Origin: Flavobacterium flabelliforme
Lineage (GTDB): Bacteria > Bacteroidota > Bacteroidia > Flavobacteriales > Flavobacteriaceae
Length of the DNA stretch: 64,000 bases
Assembly: GCF_017948675.1 (NCBI RefSeq)
Contig: NZ_JAGFBU010000001.1
Location: 1,178,001 to 1,242,000, forward strand
Direction: 5' to 3'
Numbering within the stretch: position 1 is the stretch's first letter; every line of letters starts with the position of its first letter. Under the pieces are notes generated by a model. The model had not been told where the DNA came from, searched no databases, and saw only the letters and a list, made by a program, of their open reading frames with translations. A program made the position numbers and the translations under genes. Below, piece after piece: positions 43,216-51,997 of the stretch.

Positions 43216-44115
43216 ATGTGGATATTTTATTTGGCTGGAGGAGCCATTATTTTTGGACTATTATTTTACAATTCCCAACAGAGTAAAAAGAAAAATATTA
43301 AATACATCTATTCAGAATTAATAGTATTATGCCAACATATTGATAAGAATATTCGACTTGAGCATGAAAGTGCAGATTCATTAACCTTTGAAATTTCAAA
43401 TCATAGAGGTTCATTACTACTAGTTTTAACCCAATTTGATGGAATTTTATGCGTTGAAATTGAACGAATCAATTCTGAAAATATTATTGATAATCAAGAA
43501 TGGTATTTTTTAGAAAATGAAAATCAAAAAAAAATGTTTCATCAAATGGTATCCGATATTATTGCTACAAAATCAGGTGTATTAAAAGAGATAACACTCT
43601 TAAAACTAGAAGGAATTTCTAGTGATTTTGTAAACGATTCAAAAAATCATTTAGGAGTTAAAAATAAAAGGGCACAAATTTTATTTTGTAAAGCCTATGA
43701 TGGTGTCAAGAAATTTCCGAGGTATAAATATGCAAATAGTGAAGGAAGATTTGAAATGCTTTTGTTTAATTGTGTGTTACTAATCAGTAAAACACCTGTT
43801 GGTTATAAACAACAAGAGCAAACTACTGAAATTATTTCTCTGTTATTATTTTATTTAGAAAAACATCAAATAATAAATCATATCAAAGATATCGATCTTT
43901 TTTTTGAATCTCGATTTACTGCTTACCAGCAACAATTTTTAGAAAATAGAGATAGAACAGATCAGGAATGGCGTCAGTTGTTTTATTTGTTTTTTATCAA
44001 ACCTTTAAACTGTAAGGAAAAGGTCAAGTACAAAGAAATTGAAGATGTTCATTTTAAAAATGCAGTTACCAAAATGATTAAAAATCTAGAGAGCGATTAT
44101 AATCTTATTTTATAA
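43216..44115 (+). CDS. Membrane-anchored protein of unknown function downstream of the efflux operon
   Basis: The 299-residue product (from ATG 43216; a TTG at 43183 is in frame) has one N-terminal membrane helix 'MWIFYLAGGAIIFGLLFY'. A mixed alpha/beta region to about residue 110 follows. The helical C-terminal half has 'KRAQILFCKAYDGVKKFPRYKYAN' as a span near 165. I recognise no family and see no catalytic motif. It follows the MFS gene by 45 bp and precedes the ScdA-like gene by 20 bp, so it is likely in the same transcript. Confidence 0.6.
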   Translation: MWIFYLAGGAIIFGLLFYNSQQSKKKNIKYIYSELIVLCQHIDKNIRLEHESADSLTFEISNHRGSLLLVLTQFDGILCVEIERINSENIIDNQEWYFLENENQKKMFHQMVSDIIATKSGVLKEITLLKLEGISSDFVNDSKNHLGVKNKRAQILFCKAYDGVKKFPRYKYANSEGRFEMLLFNCVLLISKTPVGYKQQEQTTEIISLLLFYLEKHQIINHIKDIDLFFESRFTAYQQQFLENRDRTDQEWRQLFYLFFIKPLNCKEKVKYKEIEDVHFKNAVTKMIKNLESDYNLIL

Positions 44116-44135
44116 ATTAATTAAAACATTACAAT

Positions 44136-44873
44136 ATGTTTAGTCTAAAAAACAATACTTTGAGTGAATTAGTAACAGAGGATTACCGATTGGCTCCAGT
44201 TTTTAAAAAGTACGGAATTGATTATTATTGCCGAGGAGAAAGAACCCTTCAAGAAGTGTGTGAAAGTAAGAACATCTCAAGTAAAATACTGGTTCAAGAT
44301 CTGCAAAATGCGATAGCTGAAACCGATCCAAAACAATTGGATTTTCATAGTTGGTCGATAAGTGAGTTGGCTTGCTACATAGAGGAAAAACACCATTCTT
44401 ATATCAAAAACAGGGCGCCAAAGATTATTGAAAACTTGTTTGTTCTTTGCAAGGAATACGGAGATTTAAGACCAGAACTTACTTGTATTATGGAACTCTT
44501 TACTAAGGTTTTTAAGAAAATTGAAAACCACAATAACAAAGAGCGTTTTGTCTTATTTCCTTACGTAAGAAAAATGGGAAACTTGATCGAAAACAAAGAA
44601 ACTATTGATTGTAAATACCTAGGAATCATTAAAATTCATAGCCAGAATATTATTCAAGAGAATAATTTTGAGGGCCAACATTTTCTAGAAATTAGAGAAT
44701 TATGTAATAATTATGCAGTGCAAAACAAAGAATGTAATGCTTACAAGGTTGTAATGGAATTGCTTAATGATTTTGAAACTAAGTTAGAATTACAACTTCA
44801 TTTAGAGAACAACTTATTGTATCCAAAAGCACTTGAAGTTGAAGCTCTTTTATTAAAAAATCGCTGTTTTTGA
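44136..44873 (+). CDS. ScdA/RIC-type iron-sulfur cluster repair di-iron protein
   Basis: RIC proteins restore iron-sulfur clusters damaged by nitric oxide or peroxide. The 245 residues have the short N-terminal ScdA_N (DUF542) domain 'LAPVFKKYGIDYYCRGERTLQEVC', with Cys in 'YYCRG' and 'EVC'. A hemerythrin-like four-helix part follows with candidate iron ligands in 'EEKHHSYI', 'KIENHNNKERFVLFPY', 'KIHSQNI' and 'HLENNLLYPKA'. The usual N-terminal pair of adjacent Cys is replaced by Tyr-Cys. The order suggests stress-linked expression with the genes upstream. Confidence 0.85.
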   Translation: MFSLKNNTLSELVTEDYRLAPVFKKYGIDYYCRGERTLQEVCESKNISSKILVQDLQNAIAETDPKQLDFHSWSISELACYIEEKHHSYIKNRAPKIIENLFVLCKEYGDLRPELTCIMELFTKVFKKIENHNNKERFVLFPYVRKMGNLIENKETIDCKYLGIIKIHSQNIIQENNFEGQHFLEIRELCNNYAVQNKECNAYKVVMELLNDFETKLELQLHLENNLLYPKALEVEALLLKNRCF

Positions 44874-45428
44874 TATAATTGAATTTAAAAAAATAACACA
44901 TAAGTATTGAATCAAAATTTAAAAATTGGATTCGAACTAATTGGTGCTTTTCTGTTATAAGATAATGTTAAAGTAAAATTATGCACTAAATTATAGCGTA
45001 AATTTGACAGGCTAAATTGTTAATTAATGTACTCATATTTAATGGATTATCGCTTTATTTTTTCGCCTCAATTTTTACAGTACACTCAGACTAGGACAAC
45101 ACTAATTTAGTCTTTTTATAATGTAAAAGAGTAGAATTAATCACATTAGCAACGCATCAGGATTGGTAAATTTATCTATAAGCTAAATTGGATACTATTT
45201 TAATAATTGCGCGACTTTATAATTTTTTAAACCAATTTTAATTATGGAAAGCTTTTTAAGAATACAGTTTAGTAGAATTTTTTAATTGTTATTTCATTAT
45301 TTCTAATACAACTGATTTATAAATTAAACTCACTTTTACCAATCGATTTGCAATAATACATAACCAATTTTTACAGCCCTAAAATCAATTTTAATAAAGA
45401 ATTACAAACCATTTAAATTTAAAAAATC
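44874..45428. other. Gene-free stretch of about 550 bp
   Basis: This A+T-rich gap lies between the ScdA-like and PepSY-like genes. I see no open frame of note, no strong hairpin and no exact TAnnTTTG close to the next start codon. It could hide a small RNA, but the sequence gives no direct sign. Confidence 0.45.
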
Positions 45429-46013
45429 ATGAAAAAAGTAATTTTATTAGTTGGCGCTGTTATGTTAACGTTTGCAGTATCTCAAGCGCAAACAGTTCAG
45501 GAACAAAAATTAAAAAGCGAAATAAAATCGTTAGACAAAAAAGACACCAACGAAAAACAAGAGAAAAAGGTTCTTAGAAAAGAACTTCATAAACTAAAAT
45601 CGCAAGAGGTTAGCGAGCAATCAAAAAGTCAGTTTATCAAAGATTTTAAAGGTATAACTAATGCAAAATGGAAAAAATCTGATAGTTTTGACCAAGCAAG
45701 TTTTATGAAAAAAGGAGATGCAATGGCTGCTTTTTATGACCAAGATTCAAAATTAATAGGAACCACTACAATTAAAAAATACAGTGATTTACCTGTAAAT
45801 GCTCAAAATAAAATTAATGAAAAGTATAAAGAATACAGTAAAGGAAGTGTAATTTATTATGATGATAATGAAGAGAATGTAACAAATATGCTTTTTTACG
45901 GAAAACCTTTTGATAAAGATAATTATTTCCTCGAAATTTTGAAAAACGGAAAAAAAAGTGTGTTACAAATAACAACCCAAGGAGAGGTGATTTATTTTGA
46001 ATCCATGAAGTAA
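45429..46013 (+). CDS. Secreted PepSY-like (BLIP-like) protein
   Basis: The 194-residue product has a signal peptide cut after 'AVSQAQ'. A Lys/Glu-rich coiled stretch covers about 25-65. The C-terminal domain has two similar alpha/beta halves: 'FKGITNAKWKKSDSFDQASF' with a beta hairpin, and 'LPVNAQNKINEKYKEYSKGSVIYYDD' with a second one, given as spans. This is the PepSY-like layout (the family formerly DUF2874) common in Bacteroidota periplasmic proteins. The role is unknown. A clear terminator follows; it is a single-gene unit. Confidence 0.7.
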   Translation: MKKVILLVGAVMLTFAVSQAQTVQEQKLKSEIKSLDKKDTNEKQEKKVLRKELHKLKSQEVSEQSKSQFIKDFKGITNAKWKKSDSFDQASFMKKGDAMAAFYDQDSKLIGTTTIKKYSDLPVNAQNKINEKYKEYSKGSVIYYDDNEENVTNMLFYGKPFDKDNYFLEILKNGKKSVLQITTQGEVIYFESMK

Positions 46014-46033
46014 TAGTTTAATAATTTATGTAG

Positions 46034-46060
46034 AAAAGGATCGGTACTGCCGATCCTTTT
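46034..46060 (+). terminator. Terminator after the PepSY-like gene
   Basis: AAAAGGATCGG (46034-46044) pairs perfectly with CCGATCCTTTT (46050-46060) around a 5-nt loop. Confidence 0.85.
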
Positions 46061-46241
46061 TAGTATTTCTAAGTATTGTTTTTCAACGAACTAGATTTAA
46101 TTTTGATATCAGTAAATAAATTTAAGGAGAACTATAATTTATACCAATTTCTAAAACGCTAATTCTACAACTAGCTTTATTCCTTGAGTACTTTTTTATC
46201 GTACCGATTTTTTGGTTAATTTTATCTTTTTTAAATTACAC

Positions 46242-46685
46242 ATGAAAATAGAAATTAAAGAACTTACCACAAAGCAAGAAATGTTAGCTCAATTTGAAGT
46301 CATGCAACATTTATATTCTAAATTTACGATAGAAAAATACGATTCGTATCTTACAGAAATGATCCCTCACAATTACAGGCAAGTAGCTGTTTTTGAAGGT
46401 AGTGTTTGTGTAGGAATTTCAGGATTATGGTCTGGAACAAAACTTTGGTCGGGTAAATATTTAGAAATAGATAACTTTATTGTACATCCTGATCATCGAT
46501 CCAAAGGCATCGGAAAAATGATGACAGATTATATTGATGCTAAAGCAAAAGAGACGGGTTGCACCATGATTGTTCTCGATGCTTTTACCGGAAATTATAC
46601 CGCACATCGGTTTTATTACAATCAAGGATATGTGCCAAAGGGATTTCATTTTCTTAAAATCTTAAACGAAGAAGGACTAAGCTAA
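46242..46685 (+). CDS. GNAT family N-acetyltransferase
   Basis: The 147-residue enzyme transfers an acetyl group from acetyl-CoA to an amine. The CoA-binding motif A is 'IDNFIVHPDHRSKGIGKMMTDYI' (R/QxxGxG/A as RSKGIG). The later strand 'CTMIVLDAFTGNYTAHRFYYNQGY' carries the family Tyr region. I start at ATG 46242 rather than the in-frame ATG 46212, whose extra ten residues are hydrophobic and unlike the family. The substrate is unknown. A small lipoprotein-like gene follows after 5 bp. Confidence 0.88.
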   Translation: MKIEIKELTTKQEMLAQFEVMQHLYSKFTIEKYDSYLTEMIPHNYRQVAVFEGSVCVGISGLWSGTKLWSGKYLEIDNFIVHPDHRSKGIGKMMTDYIDAKAKETGCTMIVLDAFTGNYTAHRFYYNQGYVPKGFHFLKILNEEGLS

Positions 46686-46690
46686 CGTTT

Positions 46691-47149
46691 ATGCTAATGA
46701 AAAAAATATTACCCATTATTTCCCTCTTTATTCTTTGTTTTGTTCTAACATTTTGTGCTATTAAACAAGAACTTCAAATGGAATTTCCTCAAGAAATACA
46801 ATCTGTTTCCTATCAAAAAAATATAGAGAAAAGTACAATTCAATTTTGCATAGAGTTCAAAATACCACTAGCCAAAACGATCCACTTAAAAAAAGTTTAT
46901 TTTCACAATCAGCAGGCTATTATTGAGGCCATAACTACTAATAAATTTGTAGCTCATTTTACTGCGAACTCTAAAAAAGTAGATTTGATTTTAGATTCAG
47001 ATAGTACCAAGGAATATGCAAACAAACCTCCGGTTATAGCAAAATCAAAATTTGAATTAAAATCTAATGAAGCGGTGCTAGAATATCAAATTAACAAAAA
47101 AACAAACTATTTCAAAATTACAAATGTAATTGAAAGAGTAGTCCGATAG
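46691..47149 (+). CDS. Exported protein of unknown function
   Basis: The 152-residue product starts with a signal-like segment 'KKILPIISLFILCFVLTFC'. The Cys could be lipidated, although Phe at position -1 is unusual. The rest is rich in beta strands: 'IHLKKVYFHNQQAIIEAI', 'KKVDLILDSDSTKEY'. I know no family. Two ATGs (46691 and 46697) are possible. It is probably co-transcribed with the acetyltransferase gene. Confidence 0.6.
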   Translation: MLMKKILPIISLFILCFVLTFCAIKQELQMEFPQEIQSVSYQKNIEKSTIQFCIEFKIPLAKTIHLKKVYFHNQQAIIEAITTNKFVAHFTANSKKVDLILDSDSTKEYANKPPVIAKSKFELKSNEAVLEYQINKKTNYFKITNVIERVVR

Positions 47150-47223
47150 TTTTATGTTATTATTTCGACTAGAGCTCTTCTAAAACAATTAGACACATCG
47201 GAGGATTAAATCAAAGAAATAGT

Positions 47224-47231
47224 TATTTTTG
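47224..47231 (+). promoter_or_regulatory. -7 promoter element of the flippase gene
   Basis: TATTTTTG (TAnnTTTG) lies 27 bp before the TTG start of the flippase gene. Confidence 0.45.
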
Positions 47232-47258
47232 TTCCTTTAATTTAATTTACACACCATT

Positions 47259-48731
47259 TTGGGATTATATAAAAATCTTTTTAAACAAACTGCTATTTAC
47301 GGATTGGCAACGGTAATTCCGCGAATGTTTAGTTTCCTATTAGTTCCTTTATACACCGATTTACTGCCAAAAGAGGAATACGGAAAAATCTCCATCATTT
47401 TTGCTGGTATGATTTTCTTCAATGTAATTCTCGCATACGGAATGGAAACTGCCTTTTTTAGATTTTACAATAAAGAAAAAAATAAAAATGCTGTAGTAGA
47501 GACGTCCTCGGTTTCTATATTCTGGACCTCTTTTATATTTTTAGTTTTTTCCTTATTAACCCAAAATACTATTGCAAGATGGTCAGGAATAGATGTGCAA
47601 TTTATTACTTACACCATCTGGATTCTCGTGCTCGATGCTTTGGTAATTGTTCCTTTCTCTAAGTTAAGGGTCAATCAACAACCGATACGTTATGCCATAA
47701 TAAAAATAGGAAATGTAGCAGTCAATCTATTTCTAAATCTTTTCTTTTTGATTTCGTTACCCGCGATTGCAAAATCAAATCCAGACCATTTCCTAAGTAC
47801 TTTTTATATCGAGAATTTCCAGATTGGCTATATTTTCGTATCTAATATTGTTGCTAGTTTATTGACATTTCTAGTGCTTTCACCCAATTATTTCAAACTA
47901 AAATGGCAGTTTGATTATAATTTGTGGAAACAAATGATGAAATACGGAATGCCTATCATGATTGCTGGAATTGCATTTGCCATCAATGAACAATTTGACA
48001 AAATTTTACTGGGCTATTTGTTACCACAAAACATTGCAGCCTCAGAGGTCGGAGTATATTCGGCTTGTTACAAACTAGGTTTATTTATGGTTTTGTATCG
48101 CACTGCTTATACCTTAGGAATAGAACCCTTCTTTTTTAGCCATGCATCCAATGAAAATGCACCACAAACTTACGCGACCATTACCAAATATTTTGTCATT
48201 TTTGGCTCTTTTATCTTACTCTCGGTCATCGTTTTTGCAGATATTCTAAAAATAATAATGATTCAAAACTCTTCTTATTGGGAAGCCATGAAAGTGGTGC
48301 CGCTTATCATTTTGGCAAATTTCTTTCTCGGAATTTACACCAATCTTTCGGTTTGGTACAAACTCATCGACAAGACACATTATGGCGCTTATATTTCAAT
48401 TGTGGGAGCTATCATAACATTAGCGCTCAACTATTTATTAATTCCAACGATGAGTTATTACGGATCCGCAATTGCCACTATTGCAGCGTACGGCAGTATG
48501 ATGGGAATCTCCTATTATTTTGGAAATAAGTATTATCCAATCCCTTACGACATCAATAAAATAGCGATATATCTATTGGTTTCCATCGGTTTTTCTGCGA
48601 TTTCATTTTACGGATTTAGAGAGAATTATTTCGTCGGAATCCCGTTATTACTCTTATTCATGTATTTTATATACCACAACGAAAAAGAATTATTAACTAA
48701 AATTTTAAAACGAAAACCAAATAAAATTTAA
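47259..48731 (+). CDS. MOP/Wzx-type polysaccharide flippase
   Basis: The 490-residue membrane protein has about 14 helices and the start 'LYKNLFKQTAIYGLATVIPRMFSF', shown as a span, with 'VPLYTDLLPKEEYG' after the first helix. This is the standard N-terminus of the polysaccharide biosynthesis C-terminal/MOP family. It probably flips a lipid-linked glycan or other amphiphile. The start is TTG 47259; no ATG lies near enough to give the conserved N-terminus. In Flavobacteriaceae it commonly precedes dut; here a palindromic element lies between the two. Confidence 0.9.
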   Translation: MGLYKNLFKQTAIYGLATVIPRMFSFLLVPLYTDLLPKEEYGKISIIFAGMIFFNVILAYGMETAFFRFYNKEKNKNAVVETSSVSIFWTSFIFLVFSLLTQNTIARWSGIDVQFITYTIWILVLDALVIVPFSKLRVNQQPIRYAIIKIGNVAVNLFLNLFFLISLPAIAKSNPDHFLSTFYIENFQIGYIFVSNIVASLLTFLVLSPNYFKLKWQFDYNLWKQMMKYGMPIMIAGIAFAINEQFDKILLGYLLPQNIAASEVGVYSACYKLGLFMVLYRTAYTLGIEPFFFSHASNENAPQTYATITKYFVIFGSFILLSVIVFADILKIIMIQNSSYWEAMKVVPLIILANFFLGIYTNLSVWYKLIDKTHYGAYISIVGAIITLALNYLLIPTMSYYGSAIATIAAYGSMMGISYYFGNKYYPIPYDINKIAIYLLVSIGFSAISFYGFRENYFVGIPLLLLFMYFIYHNEKELLTKILKRKPNKI

Positions 48732-48735
48732 ATTT

Positions 48736-48890
48736 CTGGGAGCTAATCGCGCTGTACGTTTCAAGCTTTTTCCTAAAATCATTTTTTTCTAGGCACCAAA
48801 AAGGAGCTTCTTCCAGTCGCTCTTTTTGTACCAGAAAAAATATAATTTTATAAAAAAAGGATTTCCACTTCCATCACGGCTAGGACTTAG
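48736..48890. repeat. 155-bp dispersed palindromic element, copy 2
   Basis: This copy fills most of the space between the flippase gene and dut. It shares with copy 1 (18050-18204) the left end GGGAGCT, the right end GGCTAGGACTTAG and a near-identical inner hairpin. That hairpin has AAAAAGGAG and CTCTTTTT arms around CTTC-N4-CAGTCG. The middle flanks have diverged. Translating through it produces a false N-terminal extension of dut. Confidence 0.7.
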
Positions 48891-48945
48891 AATACAACAG
48901 TACTATTCTTTTAAAAACACATTTCAATTTCAAAAAAATAATAGA

Positions 48946-49380
48946 ATGACAATAAATATCATTAACAAATCAGGACATGCCTTACCAAACTATGAAACCA
49001 TAGCTTCAGCAGGAATGGACTTAAGAGCTACTATAACCGAACCGATAACGTTAAAACCTTTAGAAAGAGCCATCATAAAAACGGGTCTTTTTATTGCTCT
49101 GCCAATTGGTTACGAAGCGCAAGTGCGTCCCAGAAGCGGTCTCGCTGCCAAAAACGGAATCACTGTTCTCAATTCGCCTGGAACGATTGATGCGGATTAT
49201 CGTGGAGAAATTGGAGTGATTTTAGTAAATTTATCCAATCAAGATTTCGTAATTCAAAACGGAGAGCGTATCGCGCAACTAATTATTGCCAAACACGAAC
49301 GCGCAGAATGGATTGAAGTACAAGAACTAACAGAGACTTCTCGCGGAGAAGGCGGTTTTGGTAGTACTGGAGTAAAGTAG
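48946..49380 (+). CDS. dut: Deoxyuridine 5'-triphosphate nucleotidohydrolase
   Basis: Dut hydrolyses dUTP to dUMP, keeping uracil out of DNA and feeding dTMP synthesis. The 144 residues carry all five trimeric dUTPase motifs: 'SAGMDLRA', '[10 protein letters not shown]', '[13 protein letters not shown]', 'GERIAQLI' and the C-terminal '[10 protein letters not shown]'. ATG 48946 gives the normal length. The frame stays open 40 codons upstream, but that part translates the palindromic element. It precedes the nucleotidyltransferase gene in the usual family order. Confidence 0.96.
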   Translation: MTINIINKSGHALPNYETIASAGMDLRATITEPITLKPLERAIIKTGLFIALPIGYEAQVRPRSGLAAKNGITVLNSPGTIDADYRGEIGVILVNLSNQDFVIQNGERIAQLIIAKHERAEWIEVQELTETSRGEGGFGSTGVK

Positions 49381-49458
49381 TTTTCAGAATTCAGTAAACA
49401 GTTGTCACATCGAGCGCATTCTAGATGTTATGTAAATATAAATTATTAATTAGAGGTT

Positions 49459-49490
49459 GAGATTACTTTGCTTCGTGCCTCGCAATAACA
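49459..49490 (-). repeat. Degenerate repeat related to the GIY-YIG-associated 26-mer
   Basis: Read on the - strand, this begins TGTTATTGCGAGGCACGAAGC and ends TAATCTC. It shares the GAGG.ACGAAGCA core with the 26-bp repeats at 22750, 22842 and 23224. It looks like a decayed member of the same or a sister family. Confidence 0.5.
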
Positions 49491-49538
49491 TAAAACTCCT
49501 CGGAAATCAGTTTAATCTGAGGCTAAAAATAATAATTA

Positions 49539-49580
49539 AAACCTTCGTAAACTTTGCGAAAAACCTTCGTGAACTTTGCG
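49539..49580 (+). repeat. Tandem 20-bp repeat before the nucleotidyltransferase gene
   Basis: Two copies of AAACCTTCGTnAACTTTGCG (49539-49558, 49561-49580) differ at one base and end 14 bp before the ATG. Each contains a TTTG preceded by A's, so they may act as a doubled promoter element. Confidence 0.6.
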
Positions 49581-49594
49581 GTTAAAAAAATAAT

Positions 49595-50605
49595 ATGAAA
49601 ATAATCGTTCCTATGGCAGGTCGTGGATCACGCCTTCGCCCACATACATTAACTATTCCTAAACCATTAATTCCTATTGCCGGAAAACCAATTGTACATC
49701 GTTTAGTCGAAGATATTGCAGGTGTTTTACAACAAGAAATAGAGGAAGTTGCCTTTATTATTCACGAAAGTTTTGGCAAAAAAGTTGAAGAAGAATTAAT
49801 TGCTATTGCTACTAAATTAGGCGCTAAAGGAACTATTTATTACCAAAACGAAGCCTTAGGAACCGGTCACGCAATTATGTGCGCGAAAGATTCTTTGAGC
49901 GGACCAGCAGTTATAGCTTACGCCGATACACTAATTCGAGCTGATTTTGATTTAGACCAAGAGGCTGATAGTGTAATTTGGGTAAAACAAGTTGATCAAC
50001 CAGAAGCATTTGGTGTAGTAAAACTAAATGCCGCTAATGAAATAGTAGAGTTGGTCGAAAAACCAGCCGAATTTGTATCCGATCTGGCTGTAATTGGAAT
50101 TTATTATTTCAAAGATATTGCCGTTTTAAAAAACGAATTGCAACTAGTATTAGACAACAACATTATTCATGGTGGTGAATACCAGATCAATGATGGTATC
50201 AAGCAAATGATGGCCAAAGGGATGAAGTTTGTTCCGGGAAAAGTAGCGGAATGGATGGACTGTGGAAACAAAAATGTAACTGTAGAAACCAATTCTAGAA
50301 TGTTAGGATTCTTGCACAATGATGGAGAACATTTAGTTGACTATGATGTAAAACAGGAAAATTCAACTATTATTGCACCTTGCTATATTGGTAAAAATGT
50401 AGTTTTAATTAATGCAACGGTAGGTCCTAATGTTTCTTTAGGAGACGGTTGCCATGTGCAAAATAGCACAATAAAAAATTCTTTGATTCAAACACATTCC
50501 CATGTAAAAAATGCCAATTTAGACAATGCAATGATTGGAAATCACGCCAGTTTTGATGGTAACTTTACAAACATTAGCATAGGAGATTATTCTGTTTTAG
50601 AATAA
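49595..50605 (+). CDS. Sugar-phosphate nucleotidyltransferase
   Basis: The 336-residue enzyme activates a sugar-1-phosphate with NTP. The catalytic start is 'IVPMAGRGSRLRPHTLTIPKPLIPIAGKP' as a span (GxGxRLxP-xT-xPKPL signature). 'VIAYADTLI' and 'VELVEKPAEF' follow. The last 80 residues form hexapeptide-like turns ('IGKNVVLINATVGPNVSLGDG') of a left-handed beta-helix. The exact sugar (glucose, mannose or other) cannot be told. It is followed by the TPR gene after 42 bp. Confidence 0.9.
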   Translation: MKIIVPMAGRGSRLRPHTLTIPKPLIPIAGKPIVHRLVEDIAGVLQQEIEEVAFIIHESFGKKVEEELIAIATKLGAKGTIYYQNEALGTGHAIMCAKDSLSGPAVIAYADTLIRADFDLDQEADSVIWVKQVDQPEAFGVVKLNAANEIVELVEKPAEFVSDLAVIGIYYFKDIAVLKNELQLVLDNNIIHGGEYQINDGIKQMMAKGMKFVPGKVAEWMDCGNKNVTVETNSRMLGFLHNDGEHLVDYDVKQENSTIIAPCYIGKNVVLINATVGPNVSLGDGCHVQNSTIKNSLIQTHSHVKNANLDNAMIGNHASFDGNFTNISIGDYSVLE

Positions 50606-50647
50606 TCGATACACTGCCTGATTAAAGGGTAGGATAAAAAAGAAATT

Positions 50648-51997
50648 ATGAAAAGACCGTTTTACATAATTTTATTATTCGTTTTGCAATGCAATTCAGC
50701 TTTGCTGTGGGCACAAACGGAACCCGAGGAAATCAAGTCAGATGCAGATCAATTTCAAGATTATTTTTACGAATCCTTGCTTCAAAAAGGAATTGAAAAT
50801 TATGATAAAGCAATAGTCGTTTTAGACAAAGCCAATAAAATTAAACCCAATGAAGCATCAATTTATTTTGAATTAGGGAAAAATTATTTAGCCTTAAAGG
50901 ACTATAAAAATGCCTATAATTATTTTGAAAGTGCTGCTAAAATTGATCCAAAAAATAAATGGTTTTGGGTAGGAATGTATGATGTTTGTTACGAAACTAA
51001 AAATTTTAATCAAGGAATTATTGTCATCCAAAAACTAATTGAATTTGATCCGAAGTACAAGGAAGATTTAACGTCTTTGTATATGGCAACCAATCAATTT
51101 GAAAAAGCATTAGTTTTAATTCAGGAGTTGGAGGAAAATATCGGCAAAACGGAGCGAAGAGAATTATACAAAAGCCAGATTCTTTCTCAAGGAAAGTTTC
51201 AAAACATAGAGATTACCAACTTAATTGCTCAAATTGAAAAGTATCCAAAAGAAGAATCGAATTATTTGAGTTTGATTTTTTTGTATTCTAAAAACAAAGA
51301 GGAAACTAAAGCTTTTGAAATTGTAAAAAAGCTTGAAAAAGCAATTCCGAATTCAGAGTGGGCGCAAGTCACTTTATTCAAAGATTATTTAGAAGCAAAT
51401 GATGCTCCAAAAGCAATTAATGCGATGAATGTTGTTTTGGCTAGTTCTAAAATTGATTCTAAAATTAAACATAGAATACTCAATGAGTTTTTGATTTTTA
51501 GCTTCAAAAACCCACAATATGCTACTGATTTAGAGAAAGCGGTAAATTATTTTGACACGGATAAATCTGTTGATGTTGCAAAAGAGATCGGGAGATTTTT
51601 TCATGCAAAAAAAGAATGGGCTACCGCTATAAAATATTATGAGAAATCGGCAGTTAGTCGGCCAGAGGAAGCTTTAGAGACTAATTTACTTTTGTTGCAA
51701 GCCTTTACCGAAATGACACAATTTGATGTTGTTGCCAAAAAATCAACAGAAATGATCGAGAGTTTTCCCACACAGCCGGAGTTTTATTATTACGCAGGTT
51801 TGGCTAAAAATCAGTTGCAAGACTATAAAAAAGCAAAGGACTTACTAGAAATGGGCATGGATTATGTAGTGGAGAATAAGGAATTAGAAATAAATTTCAA
51901 CATTCAATTGGGAGAATCCTATAATGGTTTAGGAGATTTTAAGAAAAAAGAATTGTATTTTTCTAAAGCCAATCAATTATTAAAAGAAAAAAAATAA
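50648..51997 (+). CDS. Exported TPR-repeat protein
   Basis: The 449-residue product has a signal peptide ending near 'SALLWAQ'. Repeated tetratricopeptide helices follow through most of its length, for example 'ASIYFELGKNYLALKDYKNAYNYFESAAKIDPKN' (residues about 77-110, shown as a span) and 'AKEIGRFFHAKKEWATAIKYYEKSA'. TPR proteins hold other proteins. Its stop overlaps the start of the DUF4292 gene (TAATG). Together with DUF4292 and EnvC it forms a conserved envelope cluster, suggesting a shared role in outer membrane or wall assembly. Confidence 0.85.
   Translation: MKRPFYIILLFVLQCNSALLWAQTEPEEIKSDADQFQDYFYESLLQKGIENYDKAIVVLDKANKIKPNEASIYFELGKNYLALKDYKNAYNYFESAAKIDPKNKWFWVGMYDVCYETKNFNQGIIVIQKLIEFDPKYKEDLTSLYMATNQFEKALVLIQELEENIGKTERRELYKSQILSQGKFQNIEITNLIAQIEKYPKEESNYLSLIFLYSKNKEETKAFEIVKKLEKAIPNSEWAQVTLFKDYLEANDAPKAINAMNVVLASSKIDSKIKHRILNEFLIFSFKNPQYATDLEKAVNYFDTDKSVDVAKEIGRFFHAKKEWATAIKYYEKSAVSRPEEALETNLLLLQAFTEMTQFDVVAKKSTEMIESFPTQPEFYYYAGLAKNQLQDYKKAKDLLEMGMDYVVENKELEINFNIQLGESYNGLGDFKKKELYFSKANQLLKEKK

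Noticed and set aside
48826..48945. 40-codon N-terminal extension of dUTPase
   Set aside because: It translates the palindromic element. Starting at ATG 48946 gives the normal 144-residue enzyme.
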